From Crocinitomicaceae bacterium TMED114 (lineage in GTDB: Bacteria > Bacteroidota > Bacteroidia > Flavobacteriales_D > Sanyastnellaceae): 64,000 bases of DNA. Under the pieces are notes generated by a model that saw nothing but the letters and a program-made list of their open reading frames with translations, was not told where the DNA came from and ran no database searches. Both the position numbers and the translations under genes were made by a program. Below are positions 32,565 through 41,697 of the stretch, piece by piece; within the stretch, counting starts at the first letter, position 1; each line of letters starts with the position of its first letter. The DNA is taken from positions 66,402 to 130,401 of the forward strand of contig NHFP02000005.1 of NCBI GenBank assembly GCA_002172485.2. Reading direction: 5' to 3'.

Positions 32565-35093
32565 ATGCCTTTTGGATTGAAGTCTGTTCTACTGGGGGGG
32601 TGCTGTTGTCTGGTTTTTTGGGCGGGGTGCGGAGACGTTCCGGTACCCACTGCTTTGGAAGTCCAGTCTTGGACGTTCCAGGACACCAGTGGTCTCTGGC
32701 GAACAGCGGATGTGCCGGGCTCCATTCACACCGACCTCTTGGTCCACAATCTCCTTCCGAACCCCTTTGCGGACCAGTCCGAGTTGGACGTTCAATGGGT
32801 TGAAAATCGGGATTGGACCTATCGCACGGTGTTGCACAGTCCGCCTGATGATGGGGAATGGGCGCTGGAATTCGCTGGGTTGGACACGTATGCCGAGGTC
32901 GAGGTCAATGGGGTCGGGGTGCTGTCTGCCAACAACATGCACCGAACTTGGCGCATCCCTGAGGCCGACTTGTCTCTTGCTGGATACGACACCTTGGTCG
33001 TGCGCTTGCTCAGTCCCATTCGCATGGGGCAGGCTGCCTTGGATGGGTCGCCTTGGCCGGTGCCCGCCAGCAATGAGGCCAAGCCGATTGGGCGCCAGAC
33101 CAGCGCGGTCACGCGGAAGGCGATGTACCACTACGGCTGGGACTGGGGCCCCCGACTCGCGACCAGTGGGATTTGGAAGCCCGTTCGTTGGGTGCGGACG
33201 GACTTGGAATTGCCGCCATTTCGGCTGATGGTGGAATCTGCGGACACAGCCATGGCCAACTGTCGTGTGCGTTGGGAGCGTCCCGTGTCGGACATCACTG
33301 CCCGACTGCAGAAAGACGGCCAGGATGTCGCCATGCAATGGGTCCGCATCGATTCGGTGACCCACCAGTTCACCGTGGCCCACCCCGATCTCTGGTGGCC
33401 GAACGGCATGGGCGACCAGCCACTGTATCAGCTGCTGCTCTCAGGTTCGGACGGACAAAGGGCGAATTGGCGCTTCGGCATCCGAACACTGGCTTGGAAC
33501 CGGGCTCCGGATGCGCATGGCCACGCGATGCAATGCGTGGTCAATGGCGTTCCGGTTCAGGCCCGCGGGGCCAATGTGATTCCGCCCGACTTCTTTCCGG
33601 TCCGCGCGGAGACCCGATGGCGCAGGGTGATCGAGGATGCTGTGGCGGCCCACATGAACATGGTCCGCCTCTGGGGCGGTGCCCACTATGGAGACGAGCG
33701 GCTTTACGATTTGTGCGATGAATGGGGCATTCTCGTGTGGCAGGACTTCATGAACGCTTGCGCCATGGTACCGGGCGATGCGGCATGGCGAGCCAACTTC
33801 CTCGCTGAGGCCGAGCAGCAGGTGAGGCGCCTTCGGAACCGGACGTCGCTGGCGATTTGGGCGGGCAACAACGAGTCGGAGAAGGCGTGGCGCGACTGGG
33901 GATGGCAAGACATGTATGGACTGCACGGCGCCGATTCCGCGGCGGTCGCCCGGGCGTATCAGGTGGTCTTCGAAGCGGCCTTGCCGGAATTGGTGGCCCG
34001 ATTGGAAGGAGGGGAATACCAACCTTCCTCTCCCCACCACCTTGATCTGGAACAACCGAAAGCGTCGGGCGACCAGCACGATTGGGGGGTGTGGTTTGGC
34101 AAGACCGGGTTTGAGTACTACACGGACGAAGCGGGGCGCTTTGCGAGCGAATTCGGCTTGCAGAGCTTGCCGGATCGCCGCACGTTGCAGGAAGTTGGGG
34201 TGCAGGATTGGACGGATGCCACCCTGCAGTTTCGCCAACGCTGCACCATGGACTGGCTCGAACCGGGCTTTGATGGGTGGGACATGATGCGGCACTATGC
34301 CGCGATGTACTTCGCCGACCCCGAGGCGGTGGATGTGGCCAATTGGACTGGTGGTGACCGACTCGCCGCTTGGACTTATATGAGCCAGCTGACCCAAGCC
34401 GAAGGGCTCCGGCAGGCTGTGGAGCGTCACCGTTGCTCTCAAGGCCGGACATCGGGCTCCTTGTATTGGCAGTTGGACGACGTCTGGCCGACCGTGTCGT
34501 GGTCGACGGTGGACCATGCCGGCCGGTGGAAGTTGGCCCACCACGCCGTGCGCCATGCCAACCAGCCGGTCCGCATCGTGCCGGACCGCAGCGCGTCATC
34601 TTGGATGGCCCTCAACGCCGGACCGGACCCGGTGCGCGGCACGCTGACTTGGGCGCACCTGTCCCTGACCGGAGACACCCTCACCAGCGGGCAGAGGGCC
34701 TTGGACGTCTCGGCTTTCTCCGAAGCGAGGTTGTCCTTCATGCCTTGGTCACAGGAGGCCTTGTGCGCTTGGTCGTGGCGCAATGAGACAGGTCAGATCG
34801 TTGACGAAGGCATCTTTTTTCCGCGGCCCGTGAGCCAAGTGGATTGGCCCGCTTCGTCGGTGCGGGTGGAGCCCACCGGTGACGGCGTGATGTTGAAAAC
34901 GGGTGCTCCGACAGCTGGGGTATGGTTGCGCGCAGAGCACGCTGGGCGCTTCGAGGACAATGGGTTCCTGCTTCTTCCGCACTGCCCCAAACGCCTTCGT
35001 TTTCTGGACCCAGACGGTGCCCCTGCCGACCCTGGACTGGTCAGGGTGACCCACTTCGCAGAGGTTCAGTCCGCCCTCAAGCCTTCCATTTGA
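32565..35093 (+). CDS. GH2 beta-mannosidase lipoprotein
   Basis: 842 residues; start at ATG 32565, giving a lipoprotein signal (LLGGCCCLVFWAGC), although the frame is open from 32487. Layout: jelly-roll sugar-binding domain (DVPGSIHTDLLVHNLLPNPF, typical of beta-mannosidases), Ig-like domain, TIM barrel with acid/base Glu437 in WAGNNESEKAW and nucleophile Glu529 in RFASEFGLQSL, then C-terminal beta domains. YHYGWDWGPRL is a beta-mannosidase mark. It removes terminal beta-mannose from mannan or N-glycan fragments at the periplasmic or outer face. It is alone on its strand; its 3' end overlaps the convergent thioredoxin-like gene by 17 bases. Confidence 0.9.
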   Translation: MPFGLKSVLLGGCCCLVFWAGCGDVPVPTALEVQSWTFQDTSGLWRTADVPGSIHTDLLVHNLLPNPFADQSELDVQWVENRDWTYRTVLHSPPDDGEWALEFAGLDTYAEVEVNGVGVLSANNMHRTWRIPEADLSLAGYDTLVVRLLSPIRMGQAALDGSPWPVPASNEAKPIGRQTSAVTRKAMYHYGWDWGPRLATSGIWKPVRWVRTDLELPPFRLMVESADTAMANCRVRWERPVSDITARLQKDGQDVAMQWVRIDSVTHQFTVAHPDLWWPNGMGDQPLYQLLLSGSDGQRANWRFGIRTLAWNRAPDAHGHAMQCVVNGVPVQARGANVIPPDFFPVRAETRWRRVIEDAVAAHMNMVRLWGGAHYGDERLYDLCDEWGILVWQDFMNACAMVPGDAAWRANFLAEAEQQVRRLRNRTSLAIWAGNNESEKAWRDWGWQDMYGLHGADSAAVARAYQVVFEAALPELVARLEGGEYQPSSPHHLDLEQPKASGDQHDWGVWFGKTGFEYYTDEAGRFASEFGLQSLPDRRTLQEVGVQDWTDATLQFRQRCTMDWLEPGFDGWDMMRHYAAMYFADPEAVDVANWTGGDRLAAWTYMSQLTQAEGLRQAVERHRCSQGRTSGSLYWQLDDVWPTVSWSTVDHAGRWKLAHHAVRHANQPVRIVPDRSASSWMALNAGPDPVRGTLTWAHLSLTGDTLTSGQRALDVSAFSEARLSFMPWSQEALCAWSWRNETGQIVDEGIFFPRPVSQVDWPASSVRVEPTGDGVMLKTGAPTAGVWLRAEHAGRFEDNGFLLLPHCPKRLRFLDPDGAPADPGLVRVTHFAEVQSALKPSI

Positions 35094-35637
35094 TGTTGCA
35101 CCCCATCGAGGGCGCTTGACCTTCTGCAGGCACGGGGTCCCCGGCGAGCAGGTGGTCCAACACTTGGGCCAGGTCTTCGCCCGTCACCGGAATGTCATTG
35201 CCCGGACGCGATGCATCGAACCGCCCGCGGTACACGCACCGCCGGTCGGCATCGAACACGCTGAAATCGGGCGTGCACGCTGCATCGTACGCCCGCGCCA
35301 CCTCCTGCGTCTCGTCGTAGAGGTAGGGGAAATCGAACCCGCATTCCTCCGCCAGCGCCTTCATCTCCTCCGGGCCGTCCATCGGGTAGTTGGCCACATC
35401 GTTGCTGGAGATCGCGATAAATTGGATGCCGCGCTGACCGTAATCGCGCGCCATCGCGGTGAGCTGGTCGAGGATGTGCACCACGAAGGGGCAGTGGTTG
35501 CACATGAACACGACCACCGAGGGGCGCTCCTCCATGAGGGACTGTCCATGGACGAGTTGTCCATCCACGGCATTGGGAAGCTGGAAGTCGGGGGCCTCAA
35601 AGCCCAGGGGGATCTCGGTGGTGGGGGTCAATGCCAT
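35077..35637 (-). CDS. Thioredoxin-like / AhpC-TSA-type redox protein
   Basis: 186 residues from ATG 35637 (MALTPTTEIPLGFEAPDFQL). Thioredoxin fold with the motif MCNHCPFVVH, a CxxC pair followed by the usual cis-Pro region (AACTPDFSVFDADRR). The length and the CNHCPF site are those of a common thioredoxin-family group of unknown partner. No signal peptide with this start, so it is cytoplasmic; the upstream extension to 35709 looks untranslated. A TAGTTTCG element ends 6 bases before the ATG. The 3' end overlaps the GH2 gene by 17 bases. Confidence 0.82.
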   Translation of the reverse strand: MALTPTTEIPLGFEAPDFQLPNAVDGQLVHGQSLMEERPSVVVFMCNHCPFVVHILDQLTAMARDYGQRGIQFIAISSNDVANYPMDGPEEMKALAEECGFDFPYLYDETQEVARAYDAACTPDFSVFDADRRCVYRGRFDASRPGNDIPVTGEDLAQVLDHLLAGDPVPAEGQAPSMGCNIKWKA

Positions 35638-35643
35638 GGCCAC

Positions 35644-35651
35644 CGAAACTA
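35644..35651 (-). promoter_or_regulatory. Possible -7 element of the thioredoxin-like gene
   Basis: On the minus strand TAGTTTCG matches TANNTTTG at 7 of 8 and ends 6 bases before the ATG at 35637. Confidence 0.4.
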
Positions 35652-35760
35652 GCACGCTCCGCACAAAGGAACCTGAGGCCTTCCGCACGAACTGAGACGT
35701 CTGTGCCATCGCCCCGAAGCCGTCGATCTCTTAGTCCCGTCGGGACTTGAGCCTTGCCGG

Positions 35761-36558
35761 TTAGGCGAGGGTGGCGACGCTGAAGGTAAGAGCGTGGCCG
35801 CGGACCTTCACGCGGTCGCCGTCGAGGGCGCAGTGCAGTTGGCCACGTCTGGCGGAGCGTTGTTCAGCCCAGAATGCCGTCTGGCCGGTTTGGGTGTTCC
35901 AGTAGGGGACGAGGGAGCAGTGGGCCGAACCCGTGACGGGGTCCTCCAGAATGGTGGCCTGTGGGGTGAAGAAGCGGGACACGAAGTCGACGTCGTCGCC
36001 GGGTGCGGTCACAATGACGCCGCCGTGGCCGAGGTGGATCTGGTCGAATTCTGCGCGGTCGATGGTGATGGCGTCTACCGTGGCCTGGTCCGGGTAGACG
36101 AGGACGTAGTCGCGGGCCTTCAGGACGGCAGTGGGGGCGTGGTTCAGGGCGTTGGCGATGGGCTCTGGCAATTTGGCGGGCTCCGGTGGTCGCGAGGGGA
36201 GGTCCATCTCGAGCCGGCCGTCGTCGGTCTTGCGCACCGTCAGGATGCCGCTGGCGGAGTTGAAGCGAACGGCTTCCGCGTTGGGTGTGATGTGGTGAAG
36301 GACAGTGTGGGCGCTGGCCAGGGTCGCGTGGCCGCACAGGTCCATTTCGATGTCAGGGGTGAACCAGCGCAGGTGGAATTCGGCCTCGGGATCGTCCGGG
36401 GTGGGGACGATGAATGCGGTCTCGGCCACCGCCATTTCCTGGGCCATTTTCAGCATCCAAGCGTCGTCCGGCCACCGGGTCATGGGGATGACGCAGGCGG
36501 GGTTGCCACCGAACGGGTCCAGGGTGAAGGCGTGGATGCGGTAGCAGGTCAGGCTCAT
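35761..36558 (-). CDS. PhzF-family isomerase
   Basis: 265 residues from ATG 36558. PhzF fold marks: YRIHAFTLDPFGGNPACVIP at the N-terminus, catalytic Glu in MAVAETAFIVP, LRWFTPDIEMDLCGHATLAS, and the second half ILEDPVTGSAHCSLVPYW. Such enzymes isomerise phenazine precursors or related diketo acids; the substrate here is unknown. It overlaps the PNGase-F-like gene by 4 bases (ATGA), so it is the third gene of a zinc-ribbon / PNGase-like / PhzF operon. There is a short inverted repeat at 35733-35747 just past the stop, without a U-run. Confidence 0.9.
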   Translation of the reverse strand: MSLTCYRIHAFTLDPFGGNPACVIPMTRWPDDAWMLKMAQEMAVAETAFIVPTPDDPEAEFHLRWFTPDIEMDLCGHATLASAHTVLHHITPNAEAVRFNSASGILTVRKTDDGRLEMDLPSRPPEPAKLPEPIANALNHAPTAVLKARDYVLVYPDQATVDAITIDRAEFDQIHLGHGGVIVTAPGDDVDFVSRFFTPQATILEDPVTGSAHCSLVPYWNTQTGQTAFWAEQRSARRGQLHCALDGDRVKVRGHALTFSVATLA

Positions 36559-37796
36559 GGGTGGTGGAGTGTGGCGGCGATGTTCCAGAAGTTGAACGTG
36601 CTGTCCGTCCAGGATTGAGCGCCGGGAATGGCGATTTCGAGGGTGTGCTCGCCGGCGGCGAGGTCGCCGAGTTCGAGGCGGAGTGGCTTTACATCGTCGC
36701 CCGGGCACCAGTTGGAGCGGCTGAGGTCGGAAGAGGCAACGCGCTCCTCGAGGGTGTCGCCGCGGACGACGTAGGTGGAGGGCCAGAAACCGCTCGTCGG
36801 GTTGAACCTGCGGTAAGCGCCGCAGTCGGTGCGCCAAGGGGTCCATCGCTTCAGGGTGTCGCCATCGAGGAGGAGGAGGTGCTCTTGCTCGGTGAATTCG
36901 TCGCCACCCGCATGGCCGCCGTGGCCCGTGGTCAGAAAGTCGAGGGTGGCGCCCTTTGAGGCGGCGTCGAGGGTGAATGGGACCGTGAGCGGGCTTTCGG
37001 GGAAGGCCGTGTAGGGCCGCTGGTCGTGGGCGAGCTTGGTCGTGTTGAGGAGCGGGCGGGTGGTCTGATCGAGGGCGACATCGCAGGGGAGGTCACTCTC
37101 TTCCATGGTGATGCTGGCGCTCACATTGTAGCCTTCAGCAGTCCAGGTGTCGATGTAGATGCCGACCCACAGTGTGTCGGTGTCGGTGAGCCACGATTGC
37201 ATGTGGGAGAGGTCCGCGGACCAGTGGACACTGTCGGCCCAAGCGCCGACGGATTCTGGCTTGAAGGCTTGGGCGCGTTCACTGTGGCTGAAGTGGCCGA
37301 CGCCGAAGGGGGTGATGAAGCGCAGCAACTCGAGGGCGGGCTCCCGGTTGGCTTCCTCCGGGTCGGACACAATGCCAGCGAAGCCGATGGTGTCGGCATC
37401 GCCGCCCTGCTGCATACGCTGGAGGTAGTCGCGGCCCGCCCCGTCCGCAAAGGCAAACAGGGTGCCGCTCTTGTCCCACGGGTCGCCGGCGGAGCGCAAG
37501 CTGACGTCCACGGTGATGGCGCACTGTCGGTCGCGGTGGGGCAAGGCGATCGGCTTCAGCCGGATGCGGCCGGCATCGAGGCGGAAGTCGCCTCGGTCGG
37601 TCAGGACCGTATCCATGGGCCGGCCGGGCACGAAGGCCATGGTGTCAGCGGACCACAGCACGACGGTGTGGTCCCCGAGGGCAGGGAGGTCGTTTCCCGT
37701 CTGGCAGGACACGAGCAGGGCCGAGATGGCAGCCCAAAGGATGAGGTAGAGGCCAAGATGGAGGCCAGCACCGAGTCGGGGGGGCTGGCGGGTCAC
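36555..37796 (-). CDS. PNGase-F-like secreted lipoprotein
   Basis: 413 residues with a GTG start at 37796, forming a GTGA overlap with the zinc-ribbon stop; no ATG precedes the signal peptide (YLILWAAISALLVSC, lipobox). The C-terminal half resembles the peptide-N-glycosidase F second domain: WRTDCGAYRRFNPTSGFWPS, then SRSNWCPGDDVKPLRLELGD and GEHTLEIAIPGA. The N-terminal half has a matching beta-sandwich (TLDFLTTGHGGHAGGDEFTE). It may remove N-linked glycans or be a non-catalytic relative; I could not place the catalytic residues with certainty. Cotranscribed with phzF-like. Confidence 0.7.
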   Translation of the reverse strand: MTRQPPRLGAGLHLGLYLILWAAISALLVSCQTGNDLPALGDHTVVLWSADTMAFVPGRPMDTVLTDRGDFRLDAGRIRLKPIALPHRDRQCAITVDVSLRSAGDPWDKSGTLFAFADGAGRDYLQRMQQGGDADTIGFAGIVSDPEEANREPALELLRFITPFGVGHFSHSERAQAFKPESVGAWADSVHWSADLSHMQSWLTDTDTLWVGIYIDTWTAEGYNVSASITMEESDLPCDVALDQTTRPLLNTTKLAHDQRPYTAFPESPLTVPFTLDAASKGATLDFLTTGHGGHAGGDEFTEQEHLLLLDGDTLKRWTPWRTDCGAYRRFNPTSGFWPSTYVVRGDTLEERVASSDLSRSNWCPGDDVKPLRLELGDLAAGEHTLEIAIPGAQSWTDSTFNFWNIAATLHHP

Positions 37797-37987
37797 GCGC
37801 TGCAGGTCATGTCGGCGCCGCAGCAGAGGGGCGACTTGATCTTGCCCTCGCAGGACGGGCAGCGGGAGACTTGAACGGAAGAACCGTCGGGCAGGTCGAG
37901 GTGACCGTTTTCCAAGGGGACGTCGCATTTGGCGCATTGGGCCTTGACGGACATGCCGCATTGGCCGCAGGAGTACGTGGCGTTCAT
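37793..37987 (-). CDS. Small zinc-ribbon protein
   Basis: 64 residues from ATG 37987: MNATYSCGQCGMSVKAQCAK, then a second knuckle CPSCEGKIKSPLCCGADMTC. Four CxxC or CC pairs (CGQC, CAKC, CPSC, CC) would hold one or two zinc ions. Proteins of this layout are widespread in Bacteroidota and are of unknown function. Its stop overlaps the GTG of the following PNGase-F-like gene, so that gene is probably translated by coupling. Confidence 0.8.
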   Translation of the reverse strand: MNATYSCGQCGMSVKAQCAKCDVPLENGHLDLPDGSSVQVSRCPSCEGKIKSPLCCGADMTCSA

Positions 37988-38009
37988 GCCCTCAATATCG
38001 GAAATGAAA

Positions 38010-38037
38010 CAGCCCCGCAGTGGAGACTGCAGGGCTG
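38010..38037 (-). terminator. Terminator of the second beta-glucan operon
   Basis: CAGCCCCGCAGT-GGAG-ACTGCAGGGCTG folds into a 12-position stem with one mismatch, 24 bases after the GH16 stop. The following minus-strand bases TTTCATTTCC are only a weak U-run, so some read-through into the zinc-ribbon operon is possible. Confidence 0.75.
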
Positions 38038-38060
38038 CTTCGTGTTCGGGCGGGCTCCGA

Positions 38061-39242
38061 TTACTGGAACACCCGGATGTAGTCGACGGCCATGAAGCCC
38101 GGGAAGGGTGTGGTCTCGTCCGGGTCGCCGGGCCAGCTGCCACCGATGGCGACGTTCATGATGAAGAAGAACGCGTCGTTGAACGGGTAATCGAACCCAT
38201 TCATGTTGGCCGGGGTAATCGTGTGGTAGTGCTGGTCGTCGAGGAAGAGCTTGATTTCGTCCTCCTGCCACTCGAGCGAGAAGACGTGGAACTCGTCCGC
38301 GAACGTGGCCGGGAACTCCAGGGCAGGGGCGATGACGCCGTTGTACTGGCGGTTGGCGTTGTCCGGTCCCCAGTGCACCGTGCCGTGGATGAGGCGCGGC
38401 TGATGGCCAACGAGCTCCATGATGTCGATCTCGCCACAGGCGGGCCAGCCCACCTGGTCGATGTCGGACCCCAGCATCCACAACGCCGGCCAGATGCCCT
38501 GGCCGATGGGGAGGATGGCGCGAATGTCGACGCGGCCGTACTGGAAGTCGAAGATGCCCTGCGTCTTCAGTCGGGCGGAGGTGAAGCCGCCGTCGTTCCG
38601 AGCGAAAATGTAGCACCGACCATCCTGCACCGTGACGTTCTCGGGACTGTTGGTGTAGTTCTGGAGCTCATTGTTGCCCCATCCCCAATTGCCGTTGCCG
38701 AGATCGTAGGTCCATTTGGATGGGTCCGGGACACCGGGGGTGTCGAACTCGTCGCCCCACACCAAGGTCATGCCAGGATAGGAGTCCGGCGTGCTGTAGC
38801 CCGCATCGCTGATCTGGATGCTCGTGTCATCGTTGCGGATGGTGCCCACGGCCTCCTGGATGTTGTCCCGGAGGTAGCCGCCTTCCGGCGCGCTCAGGGA
38901 GACGGTGAAGTTCTCGTCCGGCTCCAGCCACTCGTCCACGATGATCTCCACCTCGATGGACTTCTTCGTTTCGCCTGGGGCAAACGTGAGGGTGCCCGAG
39001 GTGGCGGTGTAGTCCTCGCCAGCGGTTGCGGATCCGTCCACCGTGGCGTATTGGACGCGCACCTCTTCGGTCTTGGCCTCGTCAATCCTCACGTCGAAGG
39101 AGAAGACGGAGTTGGCCTCGTTCTCGAAGGCGGTCCGGTCGTTGGAGAACCGGAACTCGGCGGGCGTCTGCTCCTCGCCACCATCGCAGGTGGTGAAGAG
39201 GAGGATGGAGGCCACAGGAAAGATCAGCGGGCGGAGGGTCAT
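38061..39242 (-). CDS. GH16 endo-beta-1,3-glucanase (laminarinase) lipoprotein
   Basis: 393 residues, complete. Lipoprotein signal MTLRPLIFPVASILLFTTC; Calx-beta domain (~30-140, ending TIRNDDTS); GH16 domain (~155-393) with GEIDIMELVG (Glu271 nucleophile, Asp273, Glu276 acid/base) and the C-terminal FNDAFFFIMNVAIGGSWPG and VDYIRVFQ typical of laminarinases. It cuts beta-1,3-glucan at the cell surface and feeds SusCD. Last gene of the operon starting with GH3; 4-base overlap with the PKD gene before it. Paralog of the truncated GH16 at 1-895. Confidence 0.95.
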   Translation of the reverse strand: MTLRPLIFPVASILLFTTCDGGEEQTPAEFRFSNDRTAFENEANSVFSFDVRIDEAKTEEVRVQYATVDGSATAGEDYTATSGTLTFAPGETKKSIEVEIIVDEWLEPDENFTVSLSAPEGGYLRDNIQEAVGTIRNDDTSIQISDAGYSTPDSYPGMTLVWGDEFDTPGVPDPSKWTYDLGNGNWGWGNNELQNYTNSPENVTVQDGRCYIFARNDGGFTSARLKTQGIFDFQYGRVDIRAILPIGQGIWPALWMLGSDIDQVGWPACGEIDIMELVGHQPRLIHGTVHWGPDNANRQYNGVIAPALEFPATFADEFHVFSLEWQEDEIKLFLDDQHYHTITPANMNGFDYPFNDAFFFIMNVAIGGSWPGDPDETTPFPGFMAVDYIRVFQ

Positions 39243-40087
39243 TGGGCGGCGAAGTAGAGGGTGAAGTAGCCCTCCCCTGCGGAGCAGTCCCCGAGTTGGA
39301 GAGGGGCAGACACCACGAGGCGGTCTTCGGTGAGCTCGATGATGTCAAAGTTCGGACCCGCATCCCACACGCCCATGAACCAGCAGAAGCCGAATACGTC
39401 TTGGGGCAGGTAGATCTGGTCCTCGCCATTGATACCGGCACCGTCGAACAGGAGGTAGGACAGCGTGTCGGGCACTTCGAGCGGGGTGACCACGTAGCCT
39501 TCGTAGGGGTTCACGGTTCCTCCGTTGTTGTTGTAGAAGTAGTGGCCGTCGGTCGTGAACTGGTAGCTGTCGTCGTACTGCTCGGGCACGAGCCCGGCGA
39601 GTGGGCTGCTGTACCATTCGCTGCTGCCGGGCTGCGGCCCCACCGAGATGGCGCCGGCATCGCCGGAGAAGATCCACGTCTTCTGGTTGTCGCATCCAGT
39701 CAACAGGGCGAGCGTGCCCTCGCAGGGGAGCTCGACGGTGTTGGCCACGAAGATGCTGTCCGAGGCGCTTCCGGATCCGCCTGCTCCGTAGACGGAGTAG
39801 GTGACGCCGTACGTGCCGGCCTGCGGATAGAATGTGGTGTCCTGCGTGGCGTTGCTCGTCAGGTTGTTTCCGAAGTCCCAGAAGTGGAGAAAACCGTCAC
39901 CGGCCAGCGATGTGAAGACGACACGGTTGGAGTCGACATAAGGCACCGCAGCCGTGTCGACGTAGAGGTATTCCCATTCGAAGGAGGCGTCCGGTGCGCC
40001 CGGCAGATCGATGCCGTCTTCTTCGATGGGTTGGCAACCTGCTGCAAACAAGAGGGCCGCGAGGGGGAGGAAATGATGGAAACGCAT
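39239..40087 (-). CDS. PKD surface lipoprotein with one KTW module (SusE-like)
   Basis: 282 residues. Lipoprotein signal MRFHHFLPLAALLFAAGC; a PKD-like domain (~30-115, FLHFWDFGNNLTSNATQDTT) and a C-terminal module opening GCDNQKTWIFSGDAG, with DDSYQFTTDGHYFYNNNGG and a YFTLYFAAQ end. That module is the same type as the two in 4685-6379, so this is a half-size relative. ATG overlaps the susD stop by 1 base, and it overlaps GH16 by 4 bases. Probably holds glucan next to SusD; inferred from position. Confidence 0.75.
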   Translation of the reverse strand: MRFHHFLPLAALLFAAGCQPIEEDGIDLPGAPDASFEWEYLYVDTAAVPYVDSNRVVFTSLAGDGFLHFWDFGNNLTSNATQDTTFYPQAGTYGVTYSVYGAGGSGSASDSIFVANTVELPCEGTLALLTGCDNQKTWIFSGDAGAISVGPQPGSSEWYSSPLAGLVPEQYDDSYQFTTDGHYFYNNNGGTVNPYEGYVVTPLEVPDTLSYLLFDGAGINGEDQIYLPQDVFGFCWFMGVWDAGPNFDIIELTEDRLVVSAPLQLGDCSAGEGYFTLYFAAQ

Positions 40088-41685
40088 CAGTATCCGGGGT
40101 TTTGGGTGATGAGGCCGCCACTGAGGGTGATCTCATTGCTGGGAATGGGGAAGAGTTCGTTGACGCCGGCGGTGAAGCTGTAGCTTGCGCCGGGGAAGTG
40201 CTCGTCAAGGTGGGCCTGCATCACGTCGGCAGCCCGGCCTTGGCGGACAAGGTCAAAGAAGCGGTGTCCTTCGAGGGCGAGTTCCACCCGGCGCTCATGC
40301 CAGATGTCCTCGAGCGTCACGTCTTCGTTGAAGATGGGCTGTCCACCGCCTGCCGGGAAATGAGGTCCTCCGAAAAGCGGGAGGGCGGCACACGGTGCAA
40401 CGCCCGCAGGCGTGCCGGCGCACCAGTCTTCACCGCGGGCGCGGTCGCGAACGGCATTGACCATGTCGTTGGCCTCGTCGATTCGTCCCGTATTCACGCA
40501 GGCTTCGGCGTGGAAGAGCATGATGTCGGCGAGGCGGATGACGCGGTCGTTGGTGTGTCCGTTGGGGTTCGGGTCACCGAACGGCGCCTCCTCTGCGGCA
40601 TTGTTGAAGTACTTCTTGGGGTAGTACAGGTGCGGCATGCCAGTGGCGTCCAGTGTGAAGATGCCGCGGTCGCCCATCACATCACCCTCTTGGAAAATGG
40701 AATGGGAGAGGCGCGGATCGCCGGTTTCGAACGCGTCGACGAGGTCCTGGGTCGGCAGGTTGAAGCCGTAGCCGTTGAACTGGCCTCGGGCCCGCTGGAA
40801 TACGTTGGTGAACGTGCCCTCGAGCTGCTGGCCCCAGTTTCCGCCGGAGGCGTTCATGTACTGGATCTCCCAGATCGAGCCGGGGCCGTTTTCACCGAGT
40901 TCGGTGAAGATGTTGCCATAGGCAGGATCGAGGCTGTATTGTCCCTCGTTGATGAGGTCGCCGGACACGGCGTAGCACGCTTCCCATTCGCCGAGGTAGC
41001 CGTACACTTTGGTCATCAGGCCTTGGGCCGAGCCGCGGGTGGCGCGACCGAGGAAGTTGACGCTGTAGCTCTGGGGAAGGAATTCAATGGCGAACTCCAG
41101 GTCTTCCTTGATGAGGTCCCAGATTTGGTCGGCCGTGGCGCGGGGCTGCTGGTACTCGGTGGAGGCCAGCGGCGTGGTCACGAGCGGCACGCCGCCGTAG
41201 GTGGTCACCAGGTTGAAGTACCAGTAGGCGCGGATGAAGTGCGCTTCGGCGAGGTAGGCATCACGGACCTCGGCGTCCATGTCGATGTCCGGAATCTTCT
41301 GCAGCGCAAGGTTGCAGTAGGCGATGCCGCGGTAGGCCACCTGCCACTCGACGAGGAGCATCTGGCCGGCACTGTTGCCCTGAAAACGCTCGAAGTCGTA
41401 GAGCTGCGGATCGTCGCCGTCACCGGAGCCTCCCTTGTCGGTGTCGTCGGAGCAGACGTCCCCGAAGAACCAGCGGAAGTGCGGCTTGAGGCCAGAGGAA
41501 CCCTGGATGTTGGTCACCTCCTGTTGCAGGGTGTTGTAGCAGGCGATGGTGGCCGAGAGGGCGTCCTCCGGGGTCTTGTAGAAGTTCGCCTCGGTGGCGC
41601 CGACTACCGGAGTCCGCTCGAGGAACTCCTGCTTGCAGGAGATGAGCAAGACTGGGACGAGGAGAAGAATGAGTGTGCGGTTCAT
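40087..41685 (-). CDS. SusD-family nutrient-binding outer-membrane lipoprotein
   Basis: 532 residues, lipoprotein signal MNRTLILLLVPVLLISC. SusD marks: NFYKTPEDALSATIACYNTL, AYRGIAYCNLALQKI, EAHFIRAYWYFNLVTTYGGV, and near the end WHERRVELALEGHRFFDLVRQ and LFPIPSNEITLSGGLITQNPGY, the standard C-terminus. It is the lid of the SusC at 41698-44751, whose stop lies 12 bases upstream of its ATG. Longer relative of the first SusD. The substrate is taken to be beta-1,3-glucan oligosaccharide because GH16 and GH3 are in the same operon. Confidence 0.95.
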   Translation of the reverse strand: MNRTLILLLVPVLLISCKQEFLERTPVVGATEANFYKTPEDALSATIACYNTLQQEVTNIQGSSGLKPHFRWFFGDVCSDDTDKGGSGDGDDPQLYDFERFQGNSAGQMLLVEWQVAYRGIAYCNLALQKIPDIDMDAEVRDAYLAEAHFIRAYWYFNLVTTYGGVPLVTTPLASTEYQQPRATADQIWDLIKEDLEFAIEFLPQSYSVNFLGRATRGSAQGLMTKVYGYLGEWEACYAVSGDLINEGQYSLDPAYGNIFTELGENGPGSIWEIQYMNASGGNWGQQLEGTFTNVFQRARGQFNGYGFNLPTQDLVDAFETGDPRLSHSIFQEGDVMGDRGIFTLDATGMPHLYYPKKYFNNAAEEAPFGDPNPNGHTNDRVIRLADIMLFHAEACVNTGRIDEANDMVNAVRDRARGEDWCAGTPAGVAPCAALPLFGGPHFPAGGGQPIFNEDVTLEDIWHERRVELALEGHRFFDLVRQGRAADVMQAHLDEHFPGASYSFTAGVNELFPIPSNEITLSGGLITQNPGY

Positions 41686-41697
41686 GTGTTCTCTGTC

